A DNA stretch of 64,000 nucleotides, from NCBI GenBank assembly GCA_964019055.1, contig OZ025210.1, positions 2,371,547 through 2,435,546 of the forward strand, given 5' to 3'. This stretch comes from Anthopleura xanthogrammica (taxonomy: Eukaryota; Cnidaria; Anthozoa; Actiniaria; Actiniidae). The notes beneath the pieces were generated by a model. That model did not search any database and was not told where the DNA came from. It worked only from the letters and a program-made list of their open reading frames with translations. Shown here piece after piece: positions 1-12,800 of this stretch (positions are counted from its first letter, which is position 1; each line of letters begins with the position of its first letter). Position numbers and translations under genes: made by a program.

Positions 1-59
1 ACAAAAACTCTTTATGGAATAAGTTACTCCTCTCATCCCTGTAAGTTCTAAAGGATTAC

Positions 60-3000
60 CTTTGTTAACTACTCCAAGCTTGCCCAGAAGCTCTTCTTGC
101 AGTAGTTTCACCTTCAGTCTTAAGCTTTCTCTCTTTGCAAGCTAAAGGATAAAATCACAAATAGATAATCATACATCAAACTGGTACCATTATCATCATC
201 ATCATTATCATCATCATGGTGGTTGTCATCATCATCATCATAATTGTCATTATTTTTGTCATTGTCATCATCATTACCTGTAACATAGACTTCTCTGTGG
301 TGCGTAACCTATCTTCTATCAATTGCTGACATTCTTGCATTGATATCTGTGTCTGCCTTATAGCTCTTTGTAGAGAGCCAAGTCTAGGTTATCAGAAAGA
401 CAAAAAGAAGATAAGAGTTTTAATTAGTTAACTCACTTTGATGCAAAAGCACAGCTACCTTTCAAGATGGCGCAGGGAAATGTGAAGGAGAATATTGTTT
501 TACATGACACAAGTTTATGTGAGAGATCATCACATGTACACTGTAATAGGCAAAAGGAAACAGTTAAATAATCTGTTCAAGATGTTTTACCTCTCAAGAG
601 ATGCTTTGCTGTAGCTTGGTGTGATCTGATTTTAAAAAAGAACAAAAAGGTACCGGTATTAAAGATATCAATTGTTATGGACATGATAGAAAAACTGGTT
701 ATAAATGTATGCCCAAGTGAAATACAATACATGTATATTATTGTATATTGTACGTATTGTATTGTCTTCTATTGTTGTTCTATTGTTACTTAGACATGAA
801 TTTACAACCAAACACTAATTAATAGTAACTCAAATAGTCAAACGAATACCTGATCCATCTCAACTTTAACAGAGGAATAATTAACACAAGGAAGTAGAGC
901 ACTGTCAACACTCTAGAAATAAAGAAAAATTGTAAATAAATAATATTAATATAAATTGTTTACCAAAATGAAAAGACTGCAAACTTTAAGATAGATATAA
1001 TTTGTTCAATTTGTCATGGCACACATTTAATGTCTGCTTCAATGGTAAGATGGCTTTGCTTAGACAGAAACCTTCCAGGATACCTGTTTTCAGTTTCACT
1101 GTCTGAGGATGAAGGTACTGTATTTCAAAATTATAAGCAAAGGTGTTGCCTTCGTAATAACCAACCAATGCTGAGAGCTGAATAATATAACTATATTTTT
1201 CAGAAGGATAAATATACCTTGGGAACAGGAGTGGTAGTGACGGGAGCTCCATAGTATCCATCAACCAGTCCAAATATCAGAGTGTTGGGTGGATGATGTG
1301 CTGTTCTGATCTATAACACAGTGGAAATGTGCTGTCAGTCTGAGATTGGTATATATCTGACATCCACTTGGCCAATACAAGTGCAATACCAGTCTATTTG
1401 TCCCATAAAAATGAGCATTGATACATGGATGCATCCCATGTTGGAGTACAACTTTATTAAATGTAATCATTGTTTTACCTGATCTCCAAGATACTGCAAC
1501 AACTTCAAGTCCACTTTCCATTCTATTAGAAGCCTATAGCTACCTTCATGTCCACCCCATAACTGGACTATAACCACTGATGAACTTGTTAAGGCTCTTA
1601 ATAACTATAATGCCTGATAAAAAACAGTTTGTTAGGAACCTCCCTTGATTTGAGAATGTATTTTTCTAGGTTCTCCAGTTTTTCTCCCCCTGCAAAACCT
1701 AACACTCTAAATCCCAATTTGAGTGATTTACGTATTCTGCTCTGACTTTGATCAGCCCAGAGGTTACAGTATTTCAGGGTATGAATAATAATAATAAATA
1801 ATTTTTGAAGAATATTTTTTTGCTAATTCAACTGGCCACAATTTTCCAAAGTATGAACTTAATTGGCTTCTGTCCAACAAAGTTATAATTATCATTTTGA
1901 TTTTGACGTCTGGTTTTGAATGATCAAAAAAGGATACATGAGGTAGATGTCTGCAGAATGTCATTCAATGTGTTAAATTCAAAGCTGGACCATGTTGGAT
2001 TCTATAGATAAAAGATGAGATAAAACTGTTAGATGTTGACAATAATTAATCAAGTGTCCATGTTCAGTGGGTAAATATCAGCATTATTATCTACAGGTAC
2101 AGTAGATATCATACTTTCTTGGGACACAACATGGAATATCCCCATCATCACATGAAGACTTGTTCGTATATAAGAAAATACAAGTGCCTTGAGGGATATG
2201 CCATGCTATGCTGCTAACTTATTGCACCTACCAAGGAATAGGGGATCTTCTCGCTTGTATAAATAGCTGAAAAATCCATGGAAAAAACAATTTTATATAA
2301 GGGCTACAAGGAAATATCATAGGATGGGGAGGGGAGGGGAGGTGATGAATCACATATTGGAATCACCATTAGGGGGAGGGATGAGGAGGTGATGAATCAC
2401 ATATTGGAATCACAGTCAGGGGGAGGGGTGGGGAAGAGCTGGATCACATATTGGAATCACCATCAGGGGGAGGGGTGGGGAGGAGCTGGATCACATATTG
2501 GAATCACCATCAGGGGGAGGGGTGGGGAGGAGCTGGATCACATATTGGAATCACAGTCAGGGGGAGGGGTGGGGAGGACCTGGATCACATATTGGAATCA
2601 CCATCAGGGGGAGGGGTGGGGAGGTTATGAATCACATATTGGAATCACCATCAGGGGGAGGGGTGGGGAGGTTAAGAATGGGAATGAATCACAATTAGAA
2701 TCATTATCAGGGGGATGATGATATTTTAAATGTATTTTTCCTTTTCATTTTTAAAATAATAAGGTTAAGATTATCATACCAGGGGAGCTAGTATCTTGTA
2801 AATGCAGAGTGAAGAATGTCTCTAGGAGATATTCTAACAATGTATCACCAGATAATGGAAAGCTCGGTTTAATATTCCTGGCTGACACGCTATGAAGATG
2901 TCTCAGCCGTCGCTTAAAACAACAAAAAAACACAGTCAGGTTACAAATGCTGGTAGGTAAAGGTTACTGCGATTTTCATAATAATGCGAACACCATCAAT

Positions 3001-3648
3001 GTGCAAATGACGTTTTGGCTTCCATCAATCAAAAACAATCAATTGGTACCTTTTAAATTTTTGATTGGCGGCAGTGAAAAACCAAATTCCAATGGGCAAC
3101 TTACAACTACCGAGTCCGCATATTAAGAATTGCAGTAAAAAAATTTTTACAACATATTATATAATATTCCAATGCTACAGTACTCGAACAAATCATAACA
3201 TCAAAAATATTATTTTCAACAAATACATTATTTTGAATAGCTATAGTACATAAAAGACCGAAATTATGTCATTAATATTTACTAGCCTCGTGGCTTTTTA
3301 TTGTTAGTAAGTTCAATCTGACATATTCTTGTGATTTTCGGTCAAATATTATGAAATTTAGCTGGAGCAGAATTTGATTTTTTGGGAATATTTCTGGTAA
3401 AAAGAATTATTTTCCTAAACGCAAAAGTTAATCGTTACTAAAGTTTTTCAGCCCTACAGTTGTAGCTGTTGTCATATCAGTTAATATCGTAAAATGTGAC
3501 TTTAGACGTCTTGAAGGGGTTGACCGATCGATCAAAAGGAATCAAGAATCGAAACACTTGCAAATCCCATCTAAAAACCTGCCTTGTTTACCTGTTGTGT
3601 GATAAGATTTATATGTCTAATCCTACCAAGAGTTTCTTTACTAGCCAT
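60..3648 (-). CDS. UVRAG: UVRAG (Vps38-like), 5' part, cut by left window edge
   Basis: UV radiation resistance-associated protein, the metazoan Vps38 counterpart; the family is a subunit of the class III PI3-kinase (Vps34-Beclin1) complex II in endosome maturation and autophagy. Ten coding exons in order: 3648-3592, 2912-2780, 2266-2232, 2001-1938, 1576-1479, 1310-1218, 912-850, 625-591, 383-278, 141-60, giving 255 residues in consistent phase with GT-AG introns. Recognisable family blocks are RRLRHLHSVSARNI (about residues 20-33), FTLHL, NPTW (76-79, C2 domain), LWGGHEGSYRLLIEWKV, FGLVDGYYGAP, then a helical region (LRLKVKLLQEELL) where the coiled coil starts. The start MASKETL follows an in-frame stop codon. 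The C-terminal BARA-like part lies outside the window. Human UVRAG has a longer proline-rich N-terminus. It is divergently arranged with MED14. Confidence 0.9.
187..275. repeat. TCA/ATC microsatellite
   Basis: Interrupted (TCA)n tract in a UVRAG intron. Confidence 0.9.
1625..1790 (+). mobile_element. SINE-2 body in UVRAG intron
   Basis: CTCCCTTGATTTGAGAATG, CCCCTGCAAAACCTAAC and TTGATCAGCCCAGAGGTT in family order. Confidence 0.65.
2337..2715. repeat. 47-bp G-rich minisatellite in UVRAG intron
   Basis: About seven to eight copies of a 47-bp unit (anchor CACATATTGG at 2351, 2398, 2445, 2492, 2539, 2586, 2633) containing GGGGGAGGGGTGGGG. Every unit has a G-quadruplex-prone run on the plus strand. 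Open frames through it are by-products of the period. Confidence 0.92.
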
Positions 3649-3825
3649 ATCAGGTTTCTATGGAGTTATTAGCTTCATTTTGGCCGTCAAATCAGGACAT
3701 TTCCTCGTGTTTTGCTCGAGTTTCCCCTTCGTTCGACTCGACGGCCATCTTGGTTCATTTACATATCGGATGAGACGCATGTGTAGTTGGGTGAAGACGA
3801 GCCAGCAATTTGACTTCCGGTCAAG
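3649..3825. promoter_or_regulatory. Bidirectional promoter between UVRAG and MED14
   Basis: Only 177 bp separate the two start codons. The interval holds an ETS-type ACTTCCGGT motif (3813-3821). AAGATGGCGGCC, a YY1-like motif, overlaps the MED14 start codon, and a second AAGATGGCC-type site lies on the minus strand near 3746-3751. No TATA box is evident. An 18-codon minus-strand upstream ORF (3692-3748) could sit in the UVRAG leader. Confidence 0.6.
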
Positions 3826-6800
3826 ATGGCGGCCACTGAAGGACAAACCAACAAAATTAATCTTTCGATGCTTATAGATTTTCTACTACAGAAGACTTAC
3901 CATGAATTAACCGTACTTTCTGAACTGTAAGTCATTTTTCTTCTTCTTAGAGCCTATTTTTCTATAGCATAGTTCATTGACGGTTCCTTTCAGAAATCTT
4001 TTACAATTGTGTTCCAGTTAGAGTTGAAACCTCTTGTCTGGTCTACTAAAATGTCTGTCGGAACTCTTAGGGTTTTGAATATAGGAAAACCTTTAAGCTA
4101 ACCTTTTATAACCTGAAAATACCAACAAAAACCTCCAGTAATCTGAAGGTTTCAAGACTGAAGAAAAACTAAGCAATTTCCAATTTATATGGGTGATAAT
4201 GAATTTACATGTAAGCTTTAATCTCAATGTGTTAAGCTCGTTGTTCATTTACATTACAGTTTACCAAGAAAGACTGATATAGAAAGGTAACACATACTCT
4301 ATTGTATATGCTTGTTCTTGTATGTAAGTGTACATATATTAGTATAAATAAGCTTTGCATAGTCCCACGGCATGGAATTGATGACATCTGTTGGACACCA
4401 GTACAACAGCCAGCTGTCAGAAGAACTAACATACTAGCCTATTCAATATCGTAAACTGCATAGTGCCATTAGAGCAGATTTTGTATGATTGTGAAAAGTC
4501 ATTGCACATAACACAATTATGGCGTGGCACAAGCACAGCACTGAATGTTGAATACTTTCATACACAGCACAGCACTGACACAGTAAACTGACACTTTTGT
4601 CTGCTCACTTGATCACTTCCTCTGAAGATGACTTCCGTAGAAGTTCTCAAAACATCAGTCACACAACTCAACTGCACTGGACAATCATTTTCAATGCACT
4701 AATGATATTTCTGTTGTTAGTACAGGGGTGGTAAGGGGGTCTCGGCATGGTTCACAAAAATTAAAAAGGGCAATCACAGGTCATGAAAATTATCAAACGT
4801 TCAAATTCAAGAAAATTCATGATTCACAACGTTTAGAACATGCTCATACCTAGTTAACGATTTCACATGAAAACCCCTTACTGCCCCTGTTAGTATCAGT
4901 TGTTTCCCTGGAGATTTCTATTATAGTATTTCTTTACTTCTTTTATAGAAAAATTGAAATTGTCCAGTTTGCAAGTCGTACTCGACAGCAGTTTGTGAGG
5001 CTCCTTGCTCTGGTCAAATGGGCCGCAAGTGCCGAGAGAGTAGATAAATGTCAGGTATGGAGCTGAAAATTCACAAATCTCAATTTCCACCTCTTTGAAT
5101 CTTGTTCTAATCCATAACCTGAAAGTGGTTGTTTATTGATTTTATTAATTTGGAAAAACTTTGAAAAACTTTCTAATATGGCCTGTTTGATATATTACAG
5201 GTAATATCCACATTTCTCGACCAGCAGTCAATGGTGTTCGTAGATACTGCCGACATGCTTGCAAGAATGGCAAGAGAAACCTTAGTCCAAGCCAGGTAAT
5301 GATGCTGATATTTGTACATGTACATGTCATGTACTTCCTTAAAATTTCCTTTCCCTCCATCCCACTCCCCCTAATACAAACACAGATAGGAATTAAATTT
5401 GCCAAGGGGTGGGAAAATCTGAGATAGGTACCTATTGTGAAGTTAAAGAAAATATCCATCAAGATCCCCTATGGACGGGGATTCCCCTCTTCGGTCCCTT
5501 TGGGGGAGGCCAGGGGGGGAGGCCAGGGGGTCAATAAAGAATGCTGCCTGGAAATAGACCTTTCCCGAATTCACTTAGATGATCATGAAACAATGGTGAA
5601 CTTGATTCCTTTATTTGTCAAGACCAACCTCGATTTGAATCCATTGTTTCGTGATCATCCAAGCGAATTCAGTAAAGGTATATTAAGGTAGACATTTTGC
5701 AGCAACTGTCCATTTAGCAAACCGAAGTTCCTACTTCTGTGGCTAAAAATAACAGCTAGTCATTTCTGGCTTAACATTCCTGGTCAAATTGACCAGCAAG
5801 AAAAAGAGTTGACCGGACAATTTCCAATTCTGGCCGGACATTGTCTGATCAATGCAGAGCTTTCAATAAAAGGCGGCTACCGGCGGTTTATCACTGGATA
5901 CTTCACCTTAAACTGCCGGCTATTTTGACAAAAAATTAATTCATCGCCAAATAAAGTTACGGCCCCTTGGGGGATACGGACCCCTACTTTTTTGGATTGA
6001 CCGTCTACTCCAAATATTATTGAAAGCTCTGTCAATGGCCATTATTTTTAGCCCTGTAACTTTGATATTAGGTTAACAACACTTATCTGTCTCGTCTTTG
6101 TCTCATATCAAGAATTTTAACCACATTTTAATTAGCATTTTGGCCAAGTTGTGTCTATAACAACAGATGTACAGCAAAATGAATATATGAATAGTATTTT
6201 GTTGCATATTGTTATTTTGTCATATTTGGTACTTAGAATGTCATTACTGTTGAAACAAGGTGGCTTTTACTGAGTCTAATTATATTAATGCTCCTTTAAT
6301 GAAATATTGTGGTAATTAAAGGCAATTTAGCTTATAACTTCACAGCATGCAGTAAGTTTGAACAGATTCTCCTTTCATTAAAGGGTTTTTTGATGCAGGT
6401 TCTATCGTTAAATACTCCAGTTTCAAATTCTCTGTTGCTCAGAATTAGCCTCAAATTAGAATTAGCCTTTGTGTAGAATATTCCTGTGGTCCAGTGAAAG
6501 TCCGTGGAATTTCAAAGTGTTCGTATTGTTGAAGTTGTGCATTCTTTACTTTACCGTTGGTATTTGTGAATATTTTTAAATGAGGCTAACCCTGAGTAAA
6601 TGAGTTTATAATCAAGGAACACTGCATTATTTTATGAGTTTCTAAAAGTCTATTATGGTATAATCTGCAAGTAAGCTGTGCTCTGACTTACACCAGCCCA
6701 GAGGTTGTTTCAGAGTTAGATGTGAGCAAGCCATGCCCTGACTTATATCAGCCCAGAGGTTGTTTCAGAGTTAGATGTGAGCAAGCCATGCCCTGACTTA

Positions 6801-9800
6801 CACCAGCCCAGAGGTTGTTTCAGAGTTAGATGTGAGCAAGCCATGCCCTGACTTATATCAGCCCAGGGATTTTTTGAGTGTTCCATCTGCAAGTTAGCCA
6901 TGCTCTCACTTTGAACATTCCACAGTAGCATTTCAGGGTTTGATAAAATTAAATTTTTTAAATCTAGTATTTGTTAATTGTGTTATTTTCAGGCTTCCAA
7001 CATTCTGCCTCCCTGCTGCTGTTGATGTTCTGACAACAGGGACATATTGTAGGCTCCCTACTTGCATAAGGGTAAAGTAACAACTTTATCTTTAAAATTG
7101 AATCAGAAAAAGACAATAGACCTTTCCAGAATTCGTTGACTGACCACAGAACAACAGATTCAAGGTGAGACTGGAGTAGACAAAATTTGAGTTTTCAAAT
7201 CCATACATTTACTGCATTTAATTTTGAAAACTCCAGCCTGGACTTGAATCTTTTGTTCTATGGTGAGTCAAGCGAATTTGGGAAAGATCTATATCACCAA
7301 TATACACCAGTATTCATAATACTACAATCCAGACAACTAGGTATAATTTGAGACATCTGGGTTTTTAGTTTCCGTCAATCAAATTTTCAACGGTCTTGGC
7401 TAATAAGACTAGTTACAAGTTATTTATGGTCCAGTGAAGTTTAAACTTTTTTCCCAGGATAAAATAGTACCTCCTGATCCCATTACTGTGTCAGAGAAGA
7501 CGATGACCTTACAGAGATTAAACCAAGTTATACAACATAGATTAGTAACATCAGAAATACCACCACAGATGGCAAACATCAAGATAGGTAAGGCACAGAG
7601 AATGATGATGATGATACTGATAATGCTGATAGTGATGGTGGTATTGACAATAATGTTGATGATGTTGATGGTGATTGTAATGTGGTGTGGGTGATGGTGA
7701 TGGTAATGTGATGGTGATGGTGGTAATATGCAAGATAAGCACACTAGATCTCATGTCCCTAGACAAACCACTGTTAAATGGCTGTCAGGCGGCTGTTAAT
7801 TGGCTGACATGAGATCTGGGGTGCTGATCTTGCGTATTACCGGTTATGGTAAAGTGGTGATTGTAATGTGGTGATGCTGATGGTAATGTGGTGATGCTGA
7901 TGGTAATGTGGTGATGCTGATGGTAATGTGGTGATGGTGATGGTAATGTGGTGATGATGGTAATGGTGGTATTCACGATAATGATGATGATGATGATGAT
8001 GATGATGATGGTCATGGTTATTCTAATGATTAACATACTGTAGAAGATTACAATAATAGTTAATTACCATTCACTCTTTCCTAGAGAGGGGGTAGTAGGA
8101 TGGTCATAGACATCAAAAAAGGCTTGACTAACCACCAAACCCCTTAATGCTATTTTTATTTTTACACAGATGATGGAAGGGTTAAGTTTCATGTGGACCA
8201 TGAATTTGAGGTGAGATTTTATTCATTAAATTGGGCTGCCTGTGGTCCACAGAATTTTGCCACAGGAAGCCCAAAGATAAAACTTAGAATTTCCAAAAGA
8301 AACTTGAAGAAAGGCTTCTTGAAAATAAAGAAACAAAGTGATACCAATAAATTACTTTATTTATCATCCTTGAATTTTTAGGTTTCATTAACTTTAATGG
8401 GAGATGACACATCGTTACCATGGAGATTGTTGTCTATTGAAATTCTTGTTCAGGATATTGAAACAGGAGGTAAGTCATCCAACAGGATCTTTTTTTTTGT
8501 CATCTTTTTTTCCCTTTTTTCTTTTTCTATTAAATGAATGAAGGGATGAGAGAATACTTAGGAGGAGGAAGGGAGTTAGAGTGAGTCAAGTGAAATGATT
8601 GAATAAACAAACGGAAAGATGTATATTCTTACGCGATGATAAGTAGCCATCTTAAGGAAGGGTTAAACTAAGACACAGATTTACTTGGTTAATACTTTCT
8701 CTTGTTTTGCCCCACAGATGGTATGTCCCTGGTTCATGATCTACAGGTATTTAAAATTCTTCATCCTTCATTCCAATAAAATAATTATACCCTTTATATG
8801 CTTGCTTAGTAGGTATTAAATCACCTGTAATAGAGCAACAAACTCTAGACCCCAAACCAAGTTCAGTACTTTGGTGAAGTTCGAACTCAAAAGTTCATAA
8901 CAAACTTTGTTTTGAAGTTCCAAAGTTGCTTGCTTGGGAATTTCTGAACATAGTTTGGAACTCGAACACGAAAAAGCAATGTGGAACCAACTGTAAATCT
9001 TGTTTCCTGCACTCTCTGTAGATTAACTACATTCACCAGCTTGTCCAGTCACGGCTTTTCCAGGAAGAGAGCCCTTTGGTTGACCTCTACAACTGCTTGC
9101 GTATCCTTGATTATACTCCCTGATATGTGTCATGATTATATTACCTGTTTGAGGAAGGTATAGAATATTCCTATAGAATTACCCTTAACTCTGTCCAGAT
9201 ACATTTTGTTTATCTCTTCAGCTTCAAGTTCTCCATTTTCAGGTAAACATTTCTAACATAAATTTATCTCCCCTCTGTATACCTATGCCGGGGTATGTCT
9301 GTCTTCTTGTGGCTCAGTTGAATTCTTACTTGTCAAATAGAAAACTCCACGGTAGGTAAGAGAGTATGACTTGCAGTTCTATGGAATTAACAGTTTTGTT
9401 ACCATCCTTTCTCTACAGGCAAAGCAACTGATTACTGAACGTTGGCATGACAACGTAAAGATTGACAGCAGTATTGCTGAACAAAGTTTTACTTTATACT
9501 ACTGGAGGTAGAATAAGATTTAAGTTAATGATTCTGATTCACTTTTCTAACCATGTATCAAGTGCATCCCCCCCCCCCCCCCCCCACCCTACCTGGGCCA
9601 ACTTGGTGCCCCTACTTCAAAGATAACCAATACAAAAATAATATTTTTCCCTCTGATTCTAAGGGGTGCACCCTCCCCTGGGTTGACTTTGTGCCCCTAC
9701 TGCAGCTTTAAAGATATCCAATTTATGATAACTTTCTCTTTCTTGAATGATATTATGTTGTTGTTGTTTTTTGGGGGGGGTTTGGTGTTTTCTCATGTGG

Positions 9801-12800
9801 GTGCCCTTCCAAGGCAGCACCCATCCCTGTGTGTTTCAGTAAAAGAATTGTTAAATTTCAAAACCATGTTTTAATTGTGCATATTTCTATACTTTAATGT
9901 TGACGTACATGAATATTGATTATGATGCTGAGCCATATTTTTGAATTTGAAACAAGTTGATTCAACAGTACTTTATTCTTCAACAGGAATACATTAGGGC
10001 AACAACAACAACAACCATTAATCGTACAAAAACCAAGTATGTAACTTCTATATTTACTACTTCATTAAGTGCCCCCCCGATTAAGAGGCGCATATTAAAG
10101 CAAAAATAGTAAAAAGTGCCACCCTCAAATAAGCGCCATATTCATTCACAACAAATATGGTGCTTATTAAAGCATTATCAGACTGACTACTCACATACGA
10201 CATCTTGAGTCTGTAAATTTAACTCCGGTTGCACTGGTACGTGTAAAAGTCAACCACTCTTACTATTACTATACAATTAGCTAGTATCCTGAAGTAATAC
10301 ATGTTTGATAGCAAGCTATCAAGTCTTTCCAGCTAATCTGAGAAAAAAAGTTGACCAATCGAAATTGAGAAAATTTCCAAAACTGCGGTGTCATCCTTAG
10401 TAGTCTGGTGACTCGGAGAAACGGTTATTTCTTTATTTTATTTTCAGTCAATGATAAATATCATAGTAAATGTATACAAAAAACCCAAACATCTTCTCCT
10501 GAAATACTAGATTTATCTCAGACATAAACTTTTATAAGTTGATTTTTTCAGGCTTCATGACACCTCAGTTTTGCAGTGACATTTCTACGTCAATATTTCA
10601 GAAAAGTAACACTTTCTAAACCTATACAGGTCAGCCAAATAAGTTAACAATATCATACAAGTCTGAGAACACCCCACCGTCATTGAGAATCATCCATCAA
10701 CCAGAGATCAGCATAGACATGAAGCATGAAATGAAAGATGTCGTCTCTGTGAGTACATGTACTACATGCAAACACCCATCAAAAATAACAAACTTTTTGA
10801 ATTATCTCTCTCTTTTTCCCTGGTTTTATCTTGATATCAGATGTTAGTATCCTTTTTTAGTTTCTTTTGTTGGCCTAATAACTAAGACATTTGCATTACG
10901 GCGTCATTTACTACAACTACCAGAATCCCTTGCACACTTTCTTTTGGTCGGTTAATTAGCACCAATTATTGTCTTACTTTTCTCATGAGGAAATACAAAT
11001 TTGAATAAGAAAGAAAATTTGTGAAGCATTCTGGTAGTGATAGTAATCTACACCAAATCAAATAACTATTAATAACTAATCAAACCAATATGAATAGCAA
11101 TTATTCTAGGCTGACTAGCCTCGTGTTCATGTGGAAACATAAAAGCATTTTTACATGTATGAGAGGCTAGTCAGTCCAGAACAATAGTTATTCATATTGG
11201 TCACCATATTTTGATTCGGTGTATGCAAACAGCCTATTCCCAAAACCCATTCTTCTCTTTACACTTCAGTTTTTCTTTCTTCACTTTCCATGTGCTGTCA
11301 GTATTACTGAATTTTTCCTATTCTTAACAGCCAGGAGAGCTCTGTGTAGAGAAGCTGTTGATGCAGACAATAAGAATCCAGTCCAATGTCAAGCTGATTG
11401 TGAGTATACTGTATATACTATACATGTTAAAAGTGACACATAGCACCTCAGCTTTGTCAGTTTGCTGAGCATTATTAGTAATTAATAGCTTTTAATATGT
11501 ATAAGCATGCTTGTTTGATCATTTAGTTATCTCATAGTTTATGACCAGCTCGTGACATGTTGATCAACATCAACCAATTGTTAGCTGATCCATGGTCAAC
11601 ACTTCTTCAACACTTTGCTGATAGATCACCAAGACTTCACTGACACTTCACCAAAATATCCATACCAGTATCTGATTGTCATATGGCAATGCCGAATCTT
11701 TTCCCCACAAATTTTTCAAGTCATGCTATATTGTTTCTTTCTTTTATTCTAGAACCTTCTTAATCTGCTGTCAGAAGACCTTAAACTGAACTCCAAAGGT
11801 AATAGCATTTTTCACAGAACTACTAAAATTAGATATCTCAAAGCCTTGTGGGATCGAAATGCAGACAAACTTTGTAAAAAGGGCTTCGGTCACAAGGAAA
11901 GGAAGATCAATATCAGTCCAAAAACCAAAGTTTTTCCACGAATTAGAAACAACAAGACAACAAAACATTGTTGCAGCGTATTAGCATGTGTTCTGGGCCT
12001 AGCTTGCCCCCTTCAATCTCATAATCCATTATCAAAACATAAGTGCTATTCCATCCACTAGCTGCAATAGGAGGATGTAATGTTTATAAACATTGCCATT
12101 GTGATATTAATGTGCAATCCCTTTAGGTTTTGTCACTTTGCTTTATTGGATTGTCCAATAGATATCTGGTTGGCAATTATAATAACAATCAACCAATTAC
12201 AAATTTCATCACCTTACTTTATCCGTATTGTTTTAGTTCTGGTAGACCATGAAAATTCCTGCCTTGCCATCCAGACCTGTAGTGATGCCACACCCAGTGA
12301 GGTGCTTCTAATAACAATCGATACTCGTTCTGGCCGGTTTAGAGTTGCACTTGGTGGCGGTGAAGGTAGGATACTTAATATGATCTTTTTCCAGAAAACC
12401 AGTGACTTCATCCTCAAATATCCAATTTCCTAAAATATATCATAATTTGTGTTTCACAGAAAATACAATTTGCTCTGCAATGGAGAGAGCACTGAATGCA
12501 AACCCTAAACAGTTTCCAGTTCTTCTAGGAGATGTCAGGTATGTAACCTAATTATCTCAGTACCAGTATGTTTAGTTTAAACATTTTGCTATAGTATAAT
12601 ATTTTGTTTAGTCATATATTCTTGTGTAAAGAATCTGTTGGCCAGTTTTGGACAATGCAGCAGGACCCAGTTGTACGAAGGGTGAATAGTGCTATCCGAT
12701 GGATAAATCCTTATCCAGTGGATAAGTCGATACTGTTATCCAATAAGTTTATCCACTGGATAAGATTTATCTGTCAAATAATGCTATTCACCCTTTGTAC

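Noticed and set aside
2337..2715. CRISPR-like spacing of direct repeats
   Set aside because: Units are contiguous with no unique spacers, and the DNA is eukaryotic.
2389..2718. 109-aa repeat ORF with GGGVG motifs
   Set aside because: Frame through the 47-bp minisatellite inside a UVRAG intron; no splice context.
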